From Rhynchopus sp. YZ270_cl-10 (Eukaryota; Euglenozoa; Diplonemea; Diplonemida; Diplonemidae), in contig OZ037837.1 of assembly GCA_964035575.1 (NCBI GenBank), positions 744,001 to 808,000 of the forward strand: a stretch of DNA of 64,000 nucleotides, read 5' to 3'. This document shows positions 40,942 to 51,586 of the stretch, piece by piece (positions within the stretch are counted from its first letter, which is position 1; the number at the start of each line of letters is the position of its first letter). The position numbers and the translations under genes were made by a program. The notes beneath the pieces were generated by a model, which worked only from the letters and a program-made list of their open reading frames with translations, made no database searches and had not been told where the DNA came from.

Positions 40942-41661
40942 GGGTAGGCACACTTTTTTATTTGTTTAATGCTCGCGCGCGCGGAAAATTTTGAGATTCC
41001 AAAAAAAAAAAACATGGAAGAAAAAAAAACATTGCCTTACGTCAACAGGTTATCTTGACTTTCCCCCCCGTCTTCCTCCACGGGAAAAATCAACCAAATA
41101 TCTTCGAACACAGAATCCTCCATATACGAGTGGGTCACATGATATAATTCTATCATGTGACCCCAGCGTGGAGAGCAATCGGCTCGCGCATCAAAAGAAA
41201 GCAGAGAAAAGGGGAAAATAAAAAGACAAAAGTTGGGTACCGTGCGCCTGCGGCGCTACCTGTTCCCAGTCAGGAACGCCACAATTTTATCCGAATGTGG
41301 ATTTTCCGACCTGAAAATGACTTGTTTATGAGGATGGGTTCATATTTTGTGTAAATTTATGCCACTAAAATTTTGTCGGTTTTTCTGTATGTCCCCCACC
41401 ACAGAAGGAGCGGATTCTGGAAATGCCTATCGCGGCATGTTTGGGCTGAAAACCCACTGTTTTTCCTTGAAAAAAATTGCTTCCGGATGTCGGAATTTCC
41501 CGGAAAATTTCCAGAATTAGAAGACAGCCTGGCTTCGATGTTTTATTTTTGCTGTGTCTCTGTGTGTGTTTTTTTTTCTTTGTGTGTTTTTTTCTGCGCG
41601 CGCGCGCGGAACTTTTTGGGACCCGACCGAGCATTAAACACAAGAAAAATTGTGCCTACCC
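40942..41661. mobile_element. Harbinger-like MITE B (720 bp)
   Basis: Ends GGGTAGGCACA / TGTGCCTACCC with TAA on both sides (40939-40941, 41662-41664). It interrupts a repeat M copy: the flanks ACAATAA and TAAAGACAAAAG are contiguous in other M copies (for example near 54360). Inner GCTCGCGCGCGCG tracts are as in A, plus module 1 core (41238) and an inverted piece of module 2 (about 41390-41430). Confidence 0.8.
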
Positions 41662-41883
41662 TAAAGACAAAAGTGATGAAGAAGTGGAACATCAGGTGAG
41701 GCATGTGGGGTTGCTTTGTTTTTGGTCTTTTCCTTGAGGTACCCAGACACGCAGTGGCACATGACCTCAGTGTGAGTGACCCACACGTGAGGGAATGCAA
41801 CACCACAAAAATTACCACCAGACCCTGTCTTCGTGCACCTTCGGTACACAGTTATGACGACGTCACGACAATGAGTACCTGTA

Positions 41884-42456
41884 AAAGGTCAGGGCAAGTA
41901 TGTGGCAGAAGAACAAGAAACAAGCGAGTATGCTGTCGCAGTCTGCAGCACTGCAGTTCATGCTGGTAGCAAAATATACATAAAAAATAAAGTTAATAAG
42001 ATGCACTGAGCCGCACCTACTCAGACACCTAGCAAAACAGTGACGTTGGCTGTGAGAAGGCTATATCACACACAAAATGCTTCAGATGCGCTGCCTGAGC
42101 AACAATAGCAATAACAGCAACAAAAGCAAATGCTGGGAATGGGAAGGGGTGGCAATAATGCATACAAAACACGTTCACCCAGCAAGTGAGAGACGGAGGT
42201 TGATGCCTTGACTGGGTCTGCTCCTCTGGTGTTGTGTTGTGTGGCATGGCTCTTTATTGGGTGTCGTCACAGATTTGAAACATAAGAAGTAAGGTTTTGG
42301 TGAACCTGCAAGGCGGGTAGAAAAGCATCACTGTGTTTCAAGACTCTGTGGTGCCTCTACCATACGTTAGTGGAGGGTTAAATGCAATACCCTTAAGGTG
42401 CAGACAGGGGTGAATAAGAGGGCTCTTGCATTTGGGGATCTTAGGGGATTGTACTT
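41884..42456 (+). repeat. Repeat D, copy 1
   Basis: GGTCAGGGCAAGTATGTGGC .. CACTGAGCCGCAC .. AACATAAGAAGTAAGGTTTTG .. TTAGGGGATTGTACTT. Copies lie at 52700-54205 (interrupted by element E) and 58313-58940. Purpose unknown; no conserved frame. Confidence 0.65.
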
Positions 42457-42536
42457 ACTGGGGGGGGGTCGAATAAAGCACGTACGTGTTTTATTAGGCG
42501 TCCCTACACTTCAGATCCTGAGGTTTAAAAAAAAAA

Positions 42537-42974
42537 ACAAGTAATTGCTATCGGAAAAAAAACGGGGTGTGATGTGGAACTCCATCCTGTAGAAATAATC
42601 TACAACACGCCCAGCATTCTGCTCTTCTGCAGGTATGCTAACGCTCTTCGTACGCTGCCAGACCCACTGGGACGCCAGCATCTGAAACGTTCAAGAAGGG
42701 GGGCTGTCTTCGTCCAGCACCATCTGCTCGATAGCGTTGTTGGACGCCCGCTCGGCAGGCTCGGCGTGGTCCAGCTCGTTTTTGTCCACAGGCTCCCCAC
42801 ATTGTCGTCGTCGTTGGAGCAGTGCGGAAGGAACACAGAATGCACAGACTACAACACATCGATCACACCAGGCGCATCAGCACCTCCAGCAAATCGCCAG
42901 GATACTACGGTGGTTTCGAAAATCGCGCGGAGTTTTCCACAACACACCTCGCATTTTTCTTAGCAATTACTTGT
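42537..42974 (+). mobile_element. Element K, copy 3
   Basis: Inverted relative to copies 1 and 2. Inverted ends ACAAGTAATTGCTA / TAGCAATTACTTGT are intact. Confidence 0.7.
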
Positions 42975-42995
42975 CCTTGTTGTTATTGTTGTTTT

Positions 42996-43600
42996 CAACC
43001 ACCTTCCTTCAACCCTCGTAGGATCAGATGTTATTTTTTTCGCGAAAACATGAAATTACACATTTCAAGAGAACAAATTTAAAAGGGTCCTTATTTGCAT
43101 TTTTGGGCTCCGCCCGTGCAGTGGTGGGGTCAATCTCGAAAATTGGACAATTTTTTGACCACTTAAATTTTGAGAAATATGAGCCCGGTTGCTTATACGT
43201 GGGCCCATTTTCGGCTAAAATTTTCCTCAAAATCTGGTTTTGTAAAATTGACCCTTTACTCCCCCCCCACATCGATTTCAATACTATACCTTACTTCACC
43301 TACGGTTGCCCTTACAGGGGGGTGAAGGAAGGTAAGTTGAAAAAGGGTCCTTATTTGCATTTTTGGGCTCCGCCCGTGCAGTGGTGGGGTCAATCTCGAA
43401 AATTGGACAATTTTTTGACCACTTAAATTTTGAGAAATATGAGCCCGGTTGCTTATACGTGGAGCCCATTTTCGGCTAAAATTTTCCTCAAAATCTGGTT
43501 TTGTAAAATTGACCCTTTACTCCCCCCCCACATCGATTTCAATACTATACCTTACTTCACCTACGGTTGCCCTTACAGGGGGGTGAAGGAAGGTAAGTTG
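42996..43600 (-). mobile_element. Element C, copy 3 (two units)
   Basis: Two tandem internal units. Separated from K copy 3 by the same 21-base link seen in the other composites. Confidence 0.7.
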
Positions 43601-43612
43601 AAAAGTTCGAAA

Positions 43613-43864
43613 AGGCGAATAAAGCACGTACGTGCTTTATTCGCCTTTTTGAACTTTTTGGAAAGTTTTTCCAGTCACAATTTTTTTTCGATTTTTTTTT
43701 CGCCCAAGAGGTGATTTTGCTGCATTTCCGAGCCACTCCCGGCTTGTGGTGGGGGATATACGGAAAAATGGACAAAATTTCAGCGACTTAAATTTTCACA
43801 AAATACGAACTACCTTGTCACAACACAGGAAAAGTTCAAAAAGTCGAATCAAACACGTACGTGC
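43613..43864. mobile_element. Palindromic element V
   Basis: About 250 bp between GCACGTACGTGCTTTATTCG at 43624 and the inverse CGAATCAAACACGTACGTGC at 43845. The left end forms a perfect palindrome with the bases outside it. A lone ATAAAGCACGTACGTGTTTT lies at 42474. Interior holds a module 2 variant (43725-43800). Confidence 0.55.
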
Positions 43865-43878
43865 AAAATAAATCAAGA

Positions 43879-44048
43879 GCGCATAGTAACCAAAAACAAA
43901 CAACTTCAGAGCGCACGCAGTAACCAAAAACTAACAACCTCAGAGCGCACACAGTAACCAAAAACTAACAACTTCAGAGCGCACGCAGTAACCAAAAACT
44001 AACAACCTCAGAGCGCACACAGTAACCAAAAACTAACAACTTCAGAAC
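43879..44048 (+). repeat. 34-bp tandem repeat upstream of the retroelement ORFs
   Basis: Five units of AGCGCACGCAGTAACCAAAA.., alternating ACGC/ACAC and CCTC/TTC variants. It ends about 125 bp before the first retroelement ORF and is followed by GGAGCGAGACTCC repeats. Likely part of the element's leader. Confidence 0.7.
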
Positions 44049-44172
44049 ACAAAACCAAGATCTACGGAGCGAGACTCCTAGGGAGCGAGACTCCTTTTAG
44101 CAACAAATACCCCAAAGCGCACACAGTAACCATCGGAGCGAGACTCCCCGGGAGCGAGACTCCCCAGGCGGC

Positions 44173-45084
44173 ATGGACCGTAGCTGTTTTCCGGGGGGGG
44201 ACTCGGTCGTGTGGGACTCGATCTCGCCGCCGCAGTTCCCCAACGGCAGGAAGCCCGCAGTGACCTCCCCCGACTGTGTGCTTCCACAATGCAACGTGGA
44301 GCACAAACCCGCCTCCTCCCTCGTTTGCGCAGAGTGCGGCCGCAGGGGCTCCTCCTCATGCCTAAAGAACAAAGGCAAAATCCCCTCCGGCGTACTGCAC
44401 GATTTTTTGGTCTCGCCACCGCAGAACTGGGTGTGCCCAGTCTGCGCGTGGATTGAACACGCAAACCGGGAGCGTCCCCCTCTCCTCACCCCTCTACACA
44501 CACACAGCGACTCCGACAGTGACTCCTCGTCGTGCGATATCGACATGACAAACCCCACCAACATGGAGGCCGTATTAAAGGTCTTCCCCCCTAAAGCGCG
44601 CCGTGTTTTCGACCACATGCTGGGGCTTTTCGAGGCTGTTAAGGCGGAGCTGGTCCGGACGAGGAAGCGACTCGACAAACTGGAGGCAGACCAAAAGAAA
44701 CAACTCTCATCTTCCTTTTCGCCCTTTGTGGTGTCGACGTGGGAGGGTGTGGAGCATGCGGCGGTGCGGAAGGAGATTCGTGCGAGCGTGGGGAAGGCGT
44801 TTTCGGAGTTCGCCCTTCCGGCGAACAAGGAGGATGCCCAGGACTGGCAACGGGCCCACCGCAACTCCTTCTCGGTGCTCGAAAATTTGATGGACAGCAT
44901 CCCACCGGACACTCCCCCACACGAAGGCATACTTCGGGCACTGCACAACACGATTGTAGACATGTCTGCTGCCACACAGGTGTCGGCCCATTCGGGTGCC
45001 AGGAAGGCCAGACGCCACTATGAAGACAAGGCAAAGAGCTATTCCTACAAGGACTTGGAGGGACAGATCCGCTTTTGCCGATAA
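44173..45084 (+). CDS. Retroelement gag-like protein
   Basis: 303 aa. Residues about 34-93 hold paired cysteines (CVLPQC, CAEC, CPVC) like a PHD or other zinc-binding fold. A Ser/Asp-rich linker, a helical region with a short coiled coil (VRTRKRLDKLEADQKK) and a basic C-terminus follow. It is the first ORF of the retroelement, in the position of gag; no sequence match to a known capsid is claimed. Confidence 0.7.
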   Translation: MDRSCFPGGDSVVWDSISPPQFPNGRKPAVTSPDCVLPQCNVEHKPASSLVCAECGRRGSSSCLKNKGKIPSGVLHDFLVSPPQNWVCPVCAWIEHANRERPPLLTPLHTHSDSDSDSSSCDIDMTNPTNMEAVLKVFPPKARRVFDHMLGLFEAVKAELVRTRKRLDKLEADQKKQLSSSFSPFVVSTWEGVEHAAVRKEIRASVGKAFSEFALPANKEDAQDWQRAHRNSFSVLENLMDSIPPDTPPHEGILRALHNTIVDMSAATQVSAHSGARKARRHYEDKAKSYSYKDLEGQIRFCR

Positions 45085-45472
45085 GAATACCAACAACAAC
45101 AGAGAACGCGATTTCTGGAGAAACAACGACAGGGACAACAAAGGTGCAAAAAACGACAGACCGAGGCGTTGACTGCCCCCTCACACGCCTCCATCACAGA
45201 AGCCCCCCCTTCTTTCTTTAAACCCCCATCAAATTTACAACAACTTTCTTCTCCCTTCTGCTCCCCCGGCAATCAAAGGAAGGGGTCGACCTCGCATTAC
45301 GGAACCTTACCTATCGACCAACCAACGCAAAAAGATAAAAGCATCAGCAGAGAAGGCAATCTGGGGAGCTCTTGCGCCAAGCTACTGGAGAGCCATCGCC
45401 AGCACGTTCCGCCGCTACCAGCAATTCATAACACATTGGGAGGAACAGGAGCACGGTTTCCTAACACACGAC

Positions 45473-46195
45473 ATGGGCCTCATCCTTTGGATCCAGAAGA
45501 AACTTACAATAGACGGACTCTCCCCCCAAGCAGCCCTCCAATACACTTACAATGTGGCAGCCGCCGTGAACCGTATGGGGAAGGGAGCGATGGACAACTC
45601 ACAACTTTTGCACGATTTCAGGAGAAGTCTGAGAAGAGGGGGCGCTATGACACCATTGAAACAAGCGCAACCTGCAACACGCGCAGAGGTGGCGAAGGTC
45701 TTATCACTAGAACACATTCCCCTGATGAAGCTTGCGATATCTCTAGCATGGGGGGGGTGTGCACGCGCGTCCGACGTGTTCCGGCTGCGGGCCGAGGAAG
45801 TCTCAATTTTTCCAAATCACATCCAGATCCATTGGGTCGAAACCAAATCAGACCCTTTCAAGTTGGGGCGATGGACGGGGGTGGTGATCGACGCCGACAT
45901 GACAGACATACTGCGACACCGTTTGAAAGCGCTAGAATCGAACCCGAAGGCACTGCTTTTTCATCCCCTCGGCTACCACCAGATGTACAGAGCAATGAAG
46001 CGGGCCGACCAAAACCTCACCCCTCACTCCCTGAGACGGGGAGCCATCGAGACTTTGAACCAGAACAACGTGCCGCTGGAAGACATCCGCCAGCTCAGCA
46101 GACATTCGTCAGTGGACTGCCTAGTACGATACCTCTCCACCGGGGGGGCACAACGTGTCCGAGGGACGGCCCAAACTTCCGCCCTTCTAAAGTAG
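45473..46195 (+). CDS. Retroelement tyrosine recombinase
   Basis: 240 aa. The catalytic box pattern of tyrosine recombinases is visible: Arg in GCARASDVFRL, the HSLRRG box, His in SRHSSVDC and Tyr in VRYLS. It would integrate a circular DNA intermediate. It ends where the next part begins. Confidence 0.85.
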   Translation: MGLILWIQKKLTIDGLSPQAALQYTYNVAAAVNRMGKGAMDNSQLLHDFRRSLRRGGAMTPLKQAQPATRAEVAKVLSLEHIPLMKLAISLAWGGCARASDVFRLRAEEVSIFPNHIQIHWVETKSDPFKLGRWTGVVIDADMTDILRHRLKALESNPKALLFHPLGYHQMYRAMKRADQNLTPHSLRRGAIETLNQNNVPLEDIRQLSRHSSVDCLVRYLSTGGAQRVRGTAQTSALLK

Positions 46196-47914
46196 TGAGG
46201 AACCTGATCTGCGCCCGTTTCCCCTATGCTAAGAACCTCCCCCTCAGCATGAACTACGACCCTTTCCCAATTCCTAAGGCCTTTATCACAACCGACGAAT
46301 CCAACGACGACGAATTTGGACCGGGATTATCTAACATATACAATGAACACATTGCAGTAAAAGCGGGGAAAAGTACCATCAGGCCTCCCCACACTCTAGA
46401 CCCGTCAGAGGACTACATCGCTCAAATCTGCACGTCCAGAATCGATCTAAAAGCCCTAATAGATTTAGACACCACAGGGGAACTCGGAGAGGTATTACCA
46501 TTCATCACAGACCCGCACGCCTTCAGGAAATTATTCATTCCCGGGGCACTAGACAGAATCAGCTCCGAACGACAGTTCTCTACCTCCATCTCTAAACACC
46601 TATTGCACAACCTTCCGGATTTGGAAAAGTTCGGGGTTTTGGAGAGAACACCAGTGCACGCTTCGGTTGTGATGCCTACCTTCAAAGTGGACAAAAGATC
46701 GGGAGGAAAGCGTTTCGTTGCGGATGGCAGAAAACTCAACTCTCTCATGTCAAAACCCCCGCAAATGAAACTGCCGTTCATCACTGACGTTATACAGCGA
46801 ATTTTATCCTCCAAGTGGGTGTGCATGGGAGACGGAAGAAGCTGGTTTTACCAATTCGAACTCCACCCCGAAATCAGAAAATACTTTGGGGTCAACGTGG
46901 CTGGGGGGAGGGGAAAATTTATACGCACTTTGTTCAAGGTACTCTGCATGGGATGGTCGCACGCACCATGCATAGCCCAGCGTTCAGCTCGCACTCTCCT
47001 TCCAGAAGCCGACGGAATAACTTGGATTGACAACTTCATCGTCTGCGCACTGTCCCATCACGAAGCTGCCTTTCGATTCAAAGCGTTCCTCAGCAGATGC
47101 AAAAAGGTAAACGCCGAGATCAACACATCCGACGAATTTTATGGTGAACCTGTGCAGAAATTCTCAGTTTTGGGCATCCAATTCAACCTCGAGCACCAGG
47201 AGTTCCGTTCAGACCCCGACTGGGTAAACCGTTTATGCCAAAAGGACGAACTGCGCAAACTAGAGGAAGGTCTCATATCTCCACGAGGTTTCTACGCACT
47301 TTTTGGAAGCATCGTATGGCACAGCTACACAACGAACTCTCCTATGTTACATCCCAGCATCCCTCCAATACATCCGTGACATCGCCGTTGCTACTACATC
47401 CAACATCGAAGCGTGGGACACCCCACTAAAGGTACGGCCGTCCGTGATAGGGGAAGTGCTCGACAAAATTTCTTCCATTCGCTCCAACCCATGGTTACCT
47501 CGCGCACCTTTGGAAGCTATCGTGCTGTGGTCGGACGCTTCGGATAAAAAGTGGGGGGCTATACTTGATGGGGACCATGAAAAAATCGCACAAGGGCCTT
47601 TTCCTCTCGCCCAAGTGTCCTGCCACATCTACATAAAGGAGATCTATGCAGCAAAACAAGCAGTAGTACTTGCGTCAAAGTTCCGGAGCGACGTCACCGC
47701 CATCCTCTACGTAGACAACCTTTCAGCCGTGCACACCATCGAGAGAGGACACTCCTCGAACTTCATGGCAAATCAACTGCTGTGCCAGCTGTTCACCACC
47801 GCCAGAAGTCACCGCATAAGCATTAAATGCATTTGGGTGAATACCCACGACCAAAAGGCAGATAAATACACCCGAGGGGTGATTGCACCCCATCCAATTC
47901 CGCTGGAAGACTAA
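46195..47914 (+). CDS. Retroelement reverse transcriptase and RNase H region
   Basis: Reverse transcriptase motifs include VMPTFKVDKRSGGKRFVADGR, WFYQFEL, LCMGWSHAPCIAQ and the catalytic-site variant WIDNFIV. The RNase H part follows (LWSDASDKKWGAIL, KEIYAAKQAV, YVDNLSAVHTI, NTHDQKADKYTRG). The overall order and RT-box style resemble DIRS-type elements. Treated here as one functional region. Confidence 0.8.
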
Positions 47915-47950
47915 CCGCGTGGCGTCCCTTGAGGGTCCCAAGGGTCCTGG

Positions 47951-48057
47951 GTGTACCTGAGTGTGGGGATGCGTTCAAGAATTAAACTCTTCCCCCCAAA
48001 CCCCCTTTTTCGTCTTTGTTTTCTTTATTCAAACGGCAAGTGGATGCGTAATAATTT
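47951..48057 (+). repeat. Retroelement 3' direct repeat, left copy
   Basis: GTGTACCTGAGTGTGGGGAT to GTAATAATTT. Exact partner at 48354-48460, about 300 bp further, with a poly-A and GAAGAA tract between. Confidence 0.85.
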
Positions 48058-48207
48058 TTATAAGACATGTATGCATTTCTAAGGAAATTTTTCAGTATCC
48101 ACGAGTCGTCTTTTTCCCTCCCGTGCTCCCCATCTCACTCACACACACTACATCTTCATCAGGAAAATTGTCAAAAGTCTTTCGTTCAACATTGTGAGCA
48201 GCGTTTG

Positions 48208-48248
<41 letters not shown>

Positions 48249-48353
48249 AGAAGAAGAAGAAGAAGAAGAGAAGTAGATGTATTCATACCAGGAAGCAATG
48301 CACCAAACTACACAAAATTTTCACTAATATTTTGCCAACTTTTTTTCCTGTGT

Positions 48354-48460
48354 GTGTACCTGAGTGTGGGGATGCGTTCAAGAATTAAACTCTTCCCCCC
48401 AAACCCCCTTTTTCGTCTTTGTTTTCTTTATTCAAACGGCAAGTGGATGCGTAATAATTT
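48354..48460 (+). repeat. Retroelement 3' direct repeat, right copy
   Basis: Second 107-bp copy, likely the right boundary of the element. Immediately after it lies a GC-rich hairpin (GCCCCAGGGCTTCGCCCCACCGGGGC). Confidence 0.8.
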
Positions 48461-50173
48461 CGCCCCAGGGCTTCGCCCCACCGGGGCGAAACCCTGTATA
48501 AATAAATAAATAAATAAAAAAAAAGGGGGGTAAAAAAAAAAAAGAGAGAGAGAGATTTCTCCCACCACCCTGTAGACCCCCCCGGAGGGGGGGTCGCAGA
48601 GGGCTGTCCACTGTACTCAAAATCATCCGCAAACCCGCCTGCCGTGAGAGGAAGTTTCCCCAGCACTCCCGCTCCTCAATCCTGCAGTCTGCTGAAGGTG
48701 CCCCGTACCCCCTGTTATAGAAGGTGTCACTGCTCGTGTCAACTCTATCTTCAACGGCAGAGAGACGTTTTAGTTTATTGACAATAATCAAACTAAGGAT
48801 GAAGTCTCATATGACAGATGCCTCTCTCTTGTACATCTGTTTGATTAAACAGCACAAAGAGACCCTCAGTGAGGGGGGGATTGATGAAATTCTCCATCGT
48901 TTTGCTGGTTTTAGTATCAGGAAAGTTCAGCTGTAATAGCACTTGTGCTGGGGAAGGGATCACGCGCAAATCGCAAATTTTTTTGACCACTCAGTACCAG
49001 GGATTCACCCCCCCCCCACGAACTAGCTTCTCTCCGGCGGGAAAATTTTTTTGACCTATTTTAAGCACTAGTAAAAAAGCAAAAATTTCGGATTTTTTGG
49101 CATTTCGCCACGATCAGGAAAAAACGATGGCGATAGCGAACGCCCTGCTAAATGTAACAAAAAAAGTTAACGCAAAATGCTCGAGATACTCGTTTCTCTT
49201 TTGCTTGTTGCTCAAAAGACTAAACGGGAGGGGGAAATAAAGGTTGTTTGTTGTTCGCTTCCAAATGTATCGTATGGATATGGTTGCCTGAAGTACAGAA
49301 AGTGTCGTGGAGCACAGGGGGGGAAAGAGAGGGGGAAACAAGTGTAGAGGGGGATAGGGAGAAGGCACGACTGTTCACAAAGGTCTCGAGCATTTTGTCA
49401 AACTATGTGGTTACTAAAAGTAAAAAGGAGAGGCTATAATGCCTACAAAGCTTTCATTAATTTCCTTTTGCATGCTTGGAAGAACATTCAAACCGCACTC
49501 CTACGTTTCCTTTTTGTTGTGTTCCCCACCCCCGCAAACAATAAAGCAATAAAAACAATAAAGTTGTTTCATATACTAACTATTCTACTGAATAGATGGT
49601 ATAATAGGGTGCACTAAATGTACCCAAACTTTTTTTACTTTTACTTTTTGTGGATTGTTTGTTTCTGATAGTGACGTGACTCGTTTTTTTATGTTTTTGT
49701 TTTTGGAAAAGAAAGTTTCATCCCCCCGCAAACAATAAAGACAAAAGGGAGAGGTTGTGGTGAAACGCACACACCTCGACCTGTCGGTGAAGTGTGGCTC
49801 TGCTCCAACCCACCCCAGAATAGAAAAAAAGGAAGGGTTTTAGCATTGCGTGTAATCATAAAAAAGGATGAAAAATATTTTTTTTTCAAACGCCATAAGT
49901 CCCGTCACCCCGCTTCCTGAAGTACGGGGGAGAGGTGGAGCACAAAAGGGGCAAAGGGGAGACGATAAGACACCCAGCCAACCTCAAATCCTCCCAATTG
50001 TTTCGTATGACTCATCCCAACAAACCCCACCTCACTCTGTAACCACCTCCCAAAAATAATAATAATAAAAACACTTTTATTTCCTTCAAAACTACACACA
50101 TAACGCTTTTGACTTTTGGGAGACACACAAGGTGCCAGGTTCTACGATATGCACGGAACTACCCTCTTGTTCG
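48461..50173. other. Spacer between the retroelement and the ankyrin gene
   Basis: No gene seen. It holds GC hairpins (48461-48492, 48575-48594), a hairpin of the CTCTCT-loop family at 48786-48848, partial repeat M copies (49495-49560, and 49725-49860 inverted) and a short piece of the B-box gene 3' flank (about 49978-50060). Confidence 0.5.
48786..48848 (+). ncRNA. Small hairpin with ACAGATG stem
   Basis: AAGGATGAAGTCTCATATG is followed by stem ACAGATG / CATCTGT around CCTCTCTCTTGTA. The loop is shared with 26839-26874, the stem is not. Confidence 0.35.
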
Positions 50174-51586
50174 TCATATTGTTTCCCGTGCTTTGTGTTT
50201 TTCCCAGACTCGCTCGATGTCCTCGGAAAGGCGCTTACTCTCCTCTGCCAGCTTCGTGTTGTACTCGCTGCACTGCCTCACTGTCTCCCTCATCTCAGCA
50301 CATGCCGCTCGGAGCTCTGCCATGCCGTCTTGTTGCGGGTGCTCCGACACCGGTGCCGTCTGCTGTGTCAGCACCCCCTTCTGTGCCTCCAACATCTCCT
50401 TCTGCTGGTCCATAACACTCTTCATCATTTCCTGCAGTGCTTTCATTTCCTCCTTCATCGCATTGCCCTGCTCCAGCGCTGCTTCCAGTGCAGTGTTGCC
50501 CAACCTATCTGTCTGCTTCACGTCCAATTCCTTCACAATTTGAATCAAATCCACAAAATAGCGCACAGTCTCGGTGTGCCCATTCTCTTCCGCAAGGGTA
50601 AGACACGTTTCACCTTCATCGTCTGTGGCACGCCAGTCTGCACCTGCTTCGACTAACATCTTCACAATTTCTAAATAACCCTCCTTACTAGCCAAGTGCA
50701 GAGCCGAACGTCCCGTGTAGCTCTTTGCGTCAACGTCTGCCCCTGCATCAATGAGCACCTCCACCACATCGGCATGTTCACAGTGCACCGCACTGTGCAA
50801 CGCAGTGTGGTCTTGATCATCTGCGTGATTCACGTCTACACCTTTCAAGCCCACAAGATAGCGCACAGTCTCGGTGTGTCCAAAATATGCTGCAAGGGTA
50901 AGGCACGTGTCACCTTCCCTGTCTGTGGCACGCACGTCCGCACCTGCTTCGACCAACATCTTGATAATTTCCAAATACCCCTCCTTGCTAGCCAAGTGCA
51001 GAGGCGAATGTCCTACGTAGCTCTTCGCCTCTATGTCTGCCCCTGCATCAATGAGCACCTCCACCACATCGGCATGTCCAAATTGCGCACTGTGCAACGC
51101 AGTGCGGTCTCTGTCATCTGCGTGATTCACGTCCACACCCTTCAAACCCACAAGATAGCGCACAGTCTCGGTGTGTCCAAAATATGCTGCAAGGGTAAGA
51201 CACGTGTTACCTGCGTTGTCTGTGGCACGCACTTCCGCACCTGCTTCGACTAATGACTTCACCTTGGCTATATTCCCGTTCTCGCTAGCCACGAGCAGAG
51301 GCGAACTACCCAAGTTGTTCCTTGCCTCGATGTCTGCCCCTGCATCAACGAACGCCTGCACCACATCAGGACAGGCTTTCTTTGCTTCCCAGTGCAACGC
51401 AGTCATCCCGTTCTCATCTGCGTGATTCACGTCCACCCCTGGCAAACCCGCAAGATTGCGCACAGTCTCGGTGTGCCCATGATGTGCTTGCGACACACCA
51501 CTCGGCACATGCGTGGTGTTCCAGCGTCGACCGAACCGAATCATCCTTCTGTCGCGCAAACATCTCACAGAAAAACCCTTCAACAT
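50174..51586 (-). CDS. Ankyrin-repeat protein with C-terminal coiled coil
   Basis: 470 aa from MLKGFSVRCLRDRRMIRFG. The frame is open 48 codons upstream, but that part looks like leader. About ten ankyrin repeats (GHTETVRYLVGLKGVDVNHAD, TALHSA..GHADVVEVLIDAGAD, SPLHLASKEGYLEIIKMLVEAGAD) span residues about 30-350. The order alternates two repeat types, so the array grew by duplication of a double unit of about 67 residues. Residues about 350-465 are helical and heptad-like (MKEEMKALQEMMKSVMDQQK, CAEMRETVRQCSEYNTKLAE). No signal or membrane segment. It is probably a cytosolic adaptor. A relic of its 3' flank lies at 32590-32700. Confidence 0.82.
   Translation of the reverse strand: MLKGFSVRCLRDRRMIRFGRRWNTTHVPSGVSQAHHGHTETVRNLAGLPGVDVNHADENGMTALHWEAKKACPDVVQAFVDAGADIEARNNLGSSPLLVASENGNIAKVKSLVEAGAEVRATDNAGNTCLTLAAYFGHTETVRYLVGLKGVDVNHADDRDRTALHSAQFGHADVVEVLIDAGADIEAKSYVGHSPLHLASKEGYLEIIKMLVEAGADVRATDREGDTCLTLAAYFGHTETVRYLVGLKGVDVNHADDQDHTALHSAVHCEHADVVEVLIDAGADVDAKSYTGRSALHLASKEGYLEIVKMLVEAGADWRATDDEGETCLTLAEENGHTETVRYFVDLIQIVKELDVKQTDRLGNTALEAALEQGNAMKEEMKALQEMMKSVMDQQKEMLEAQKGVLTQQTAPVSEHPQQDGMAELRAACAEMRETVRQCSEYNTKLAEESKRLSEDIERVWEKHKARETI

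Larger units (their letters stand above)
43879..48460 (+). mobile_element. Tyrosine-recombinase retroelement (VIPER/TATE-like order)
   Basis: About 4.6 kb: leader repeats, gag-like ORF, tyrosine recombinase, reverse transcriptase with RNase H, then a pair of 107-bp direct repeats (47951-48057, 48354-48460) like the split repeats of DIRS-order elements. The recombinase lies before the reverse transcriptase, as in VIPER/TATE and unlike DIRS1. It looks nearly whole, with at most about one interruption, so it is probably young. Left boundary uncertain. Confidence 0.8.

Noticed and set aside
43879-44048. CRISPR-like regular repeats
   Set aside because: Units are directly abutting with no spacers, in eukaryotic sequence beside a retroelement; they are a plain tandem repeat.
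47951-48460. Classic LTRs for the retroelement
   Set aside because: The 107-bp pair lies wholly on the 3' side and no matching copy was seen upstream of the ORFs; this fits split direct repeats of recombinase-type elements, not LTRs.
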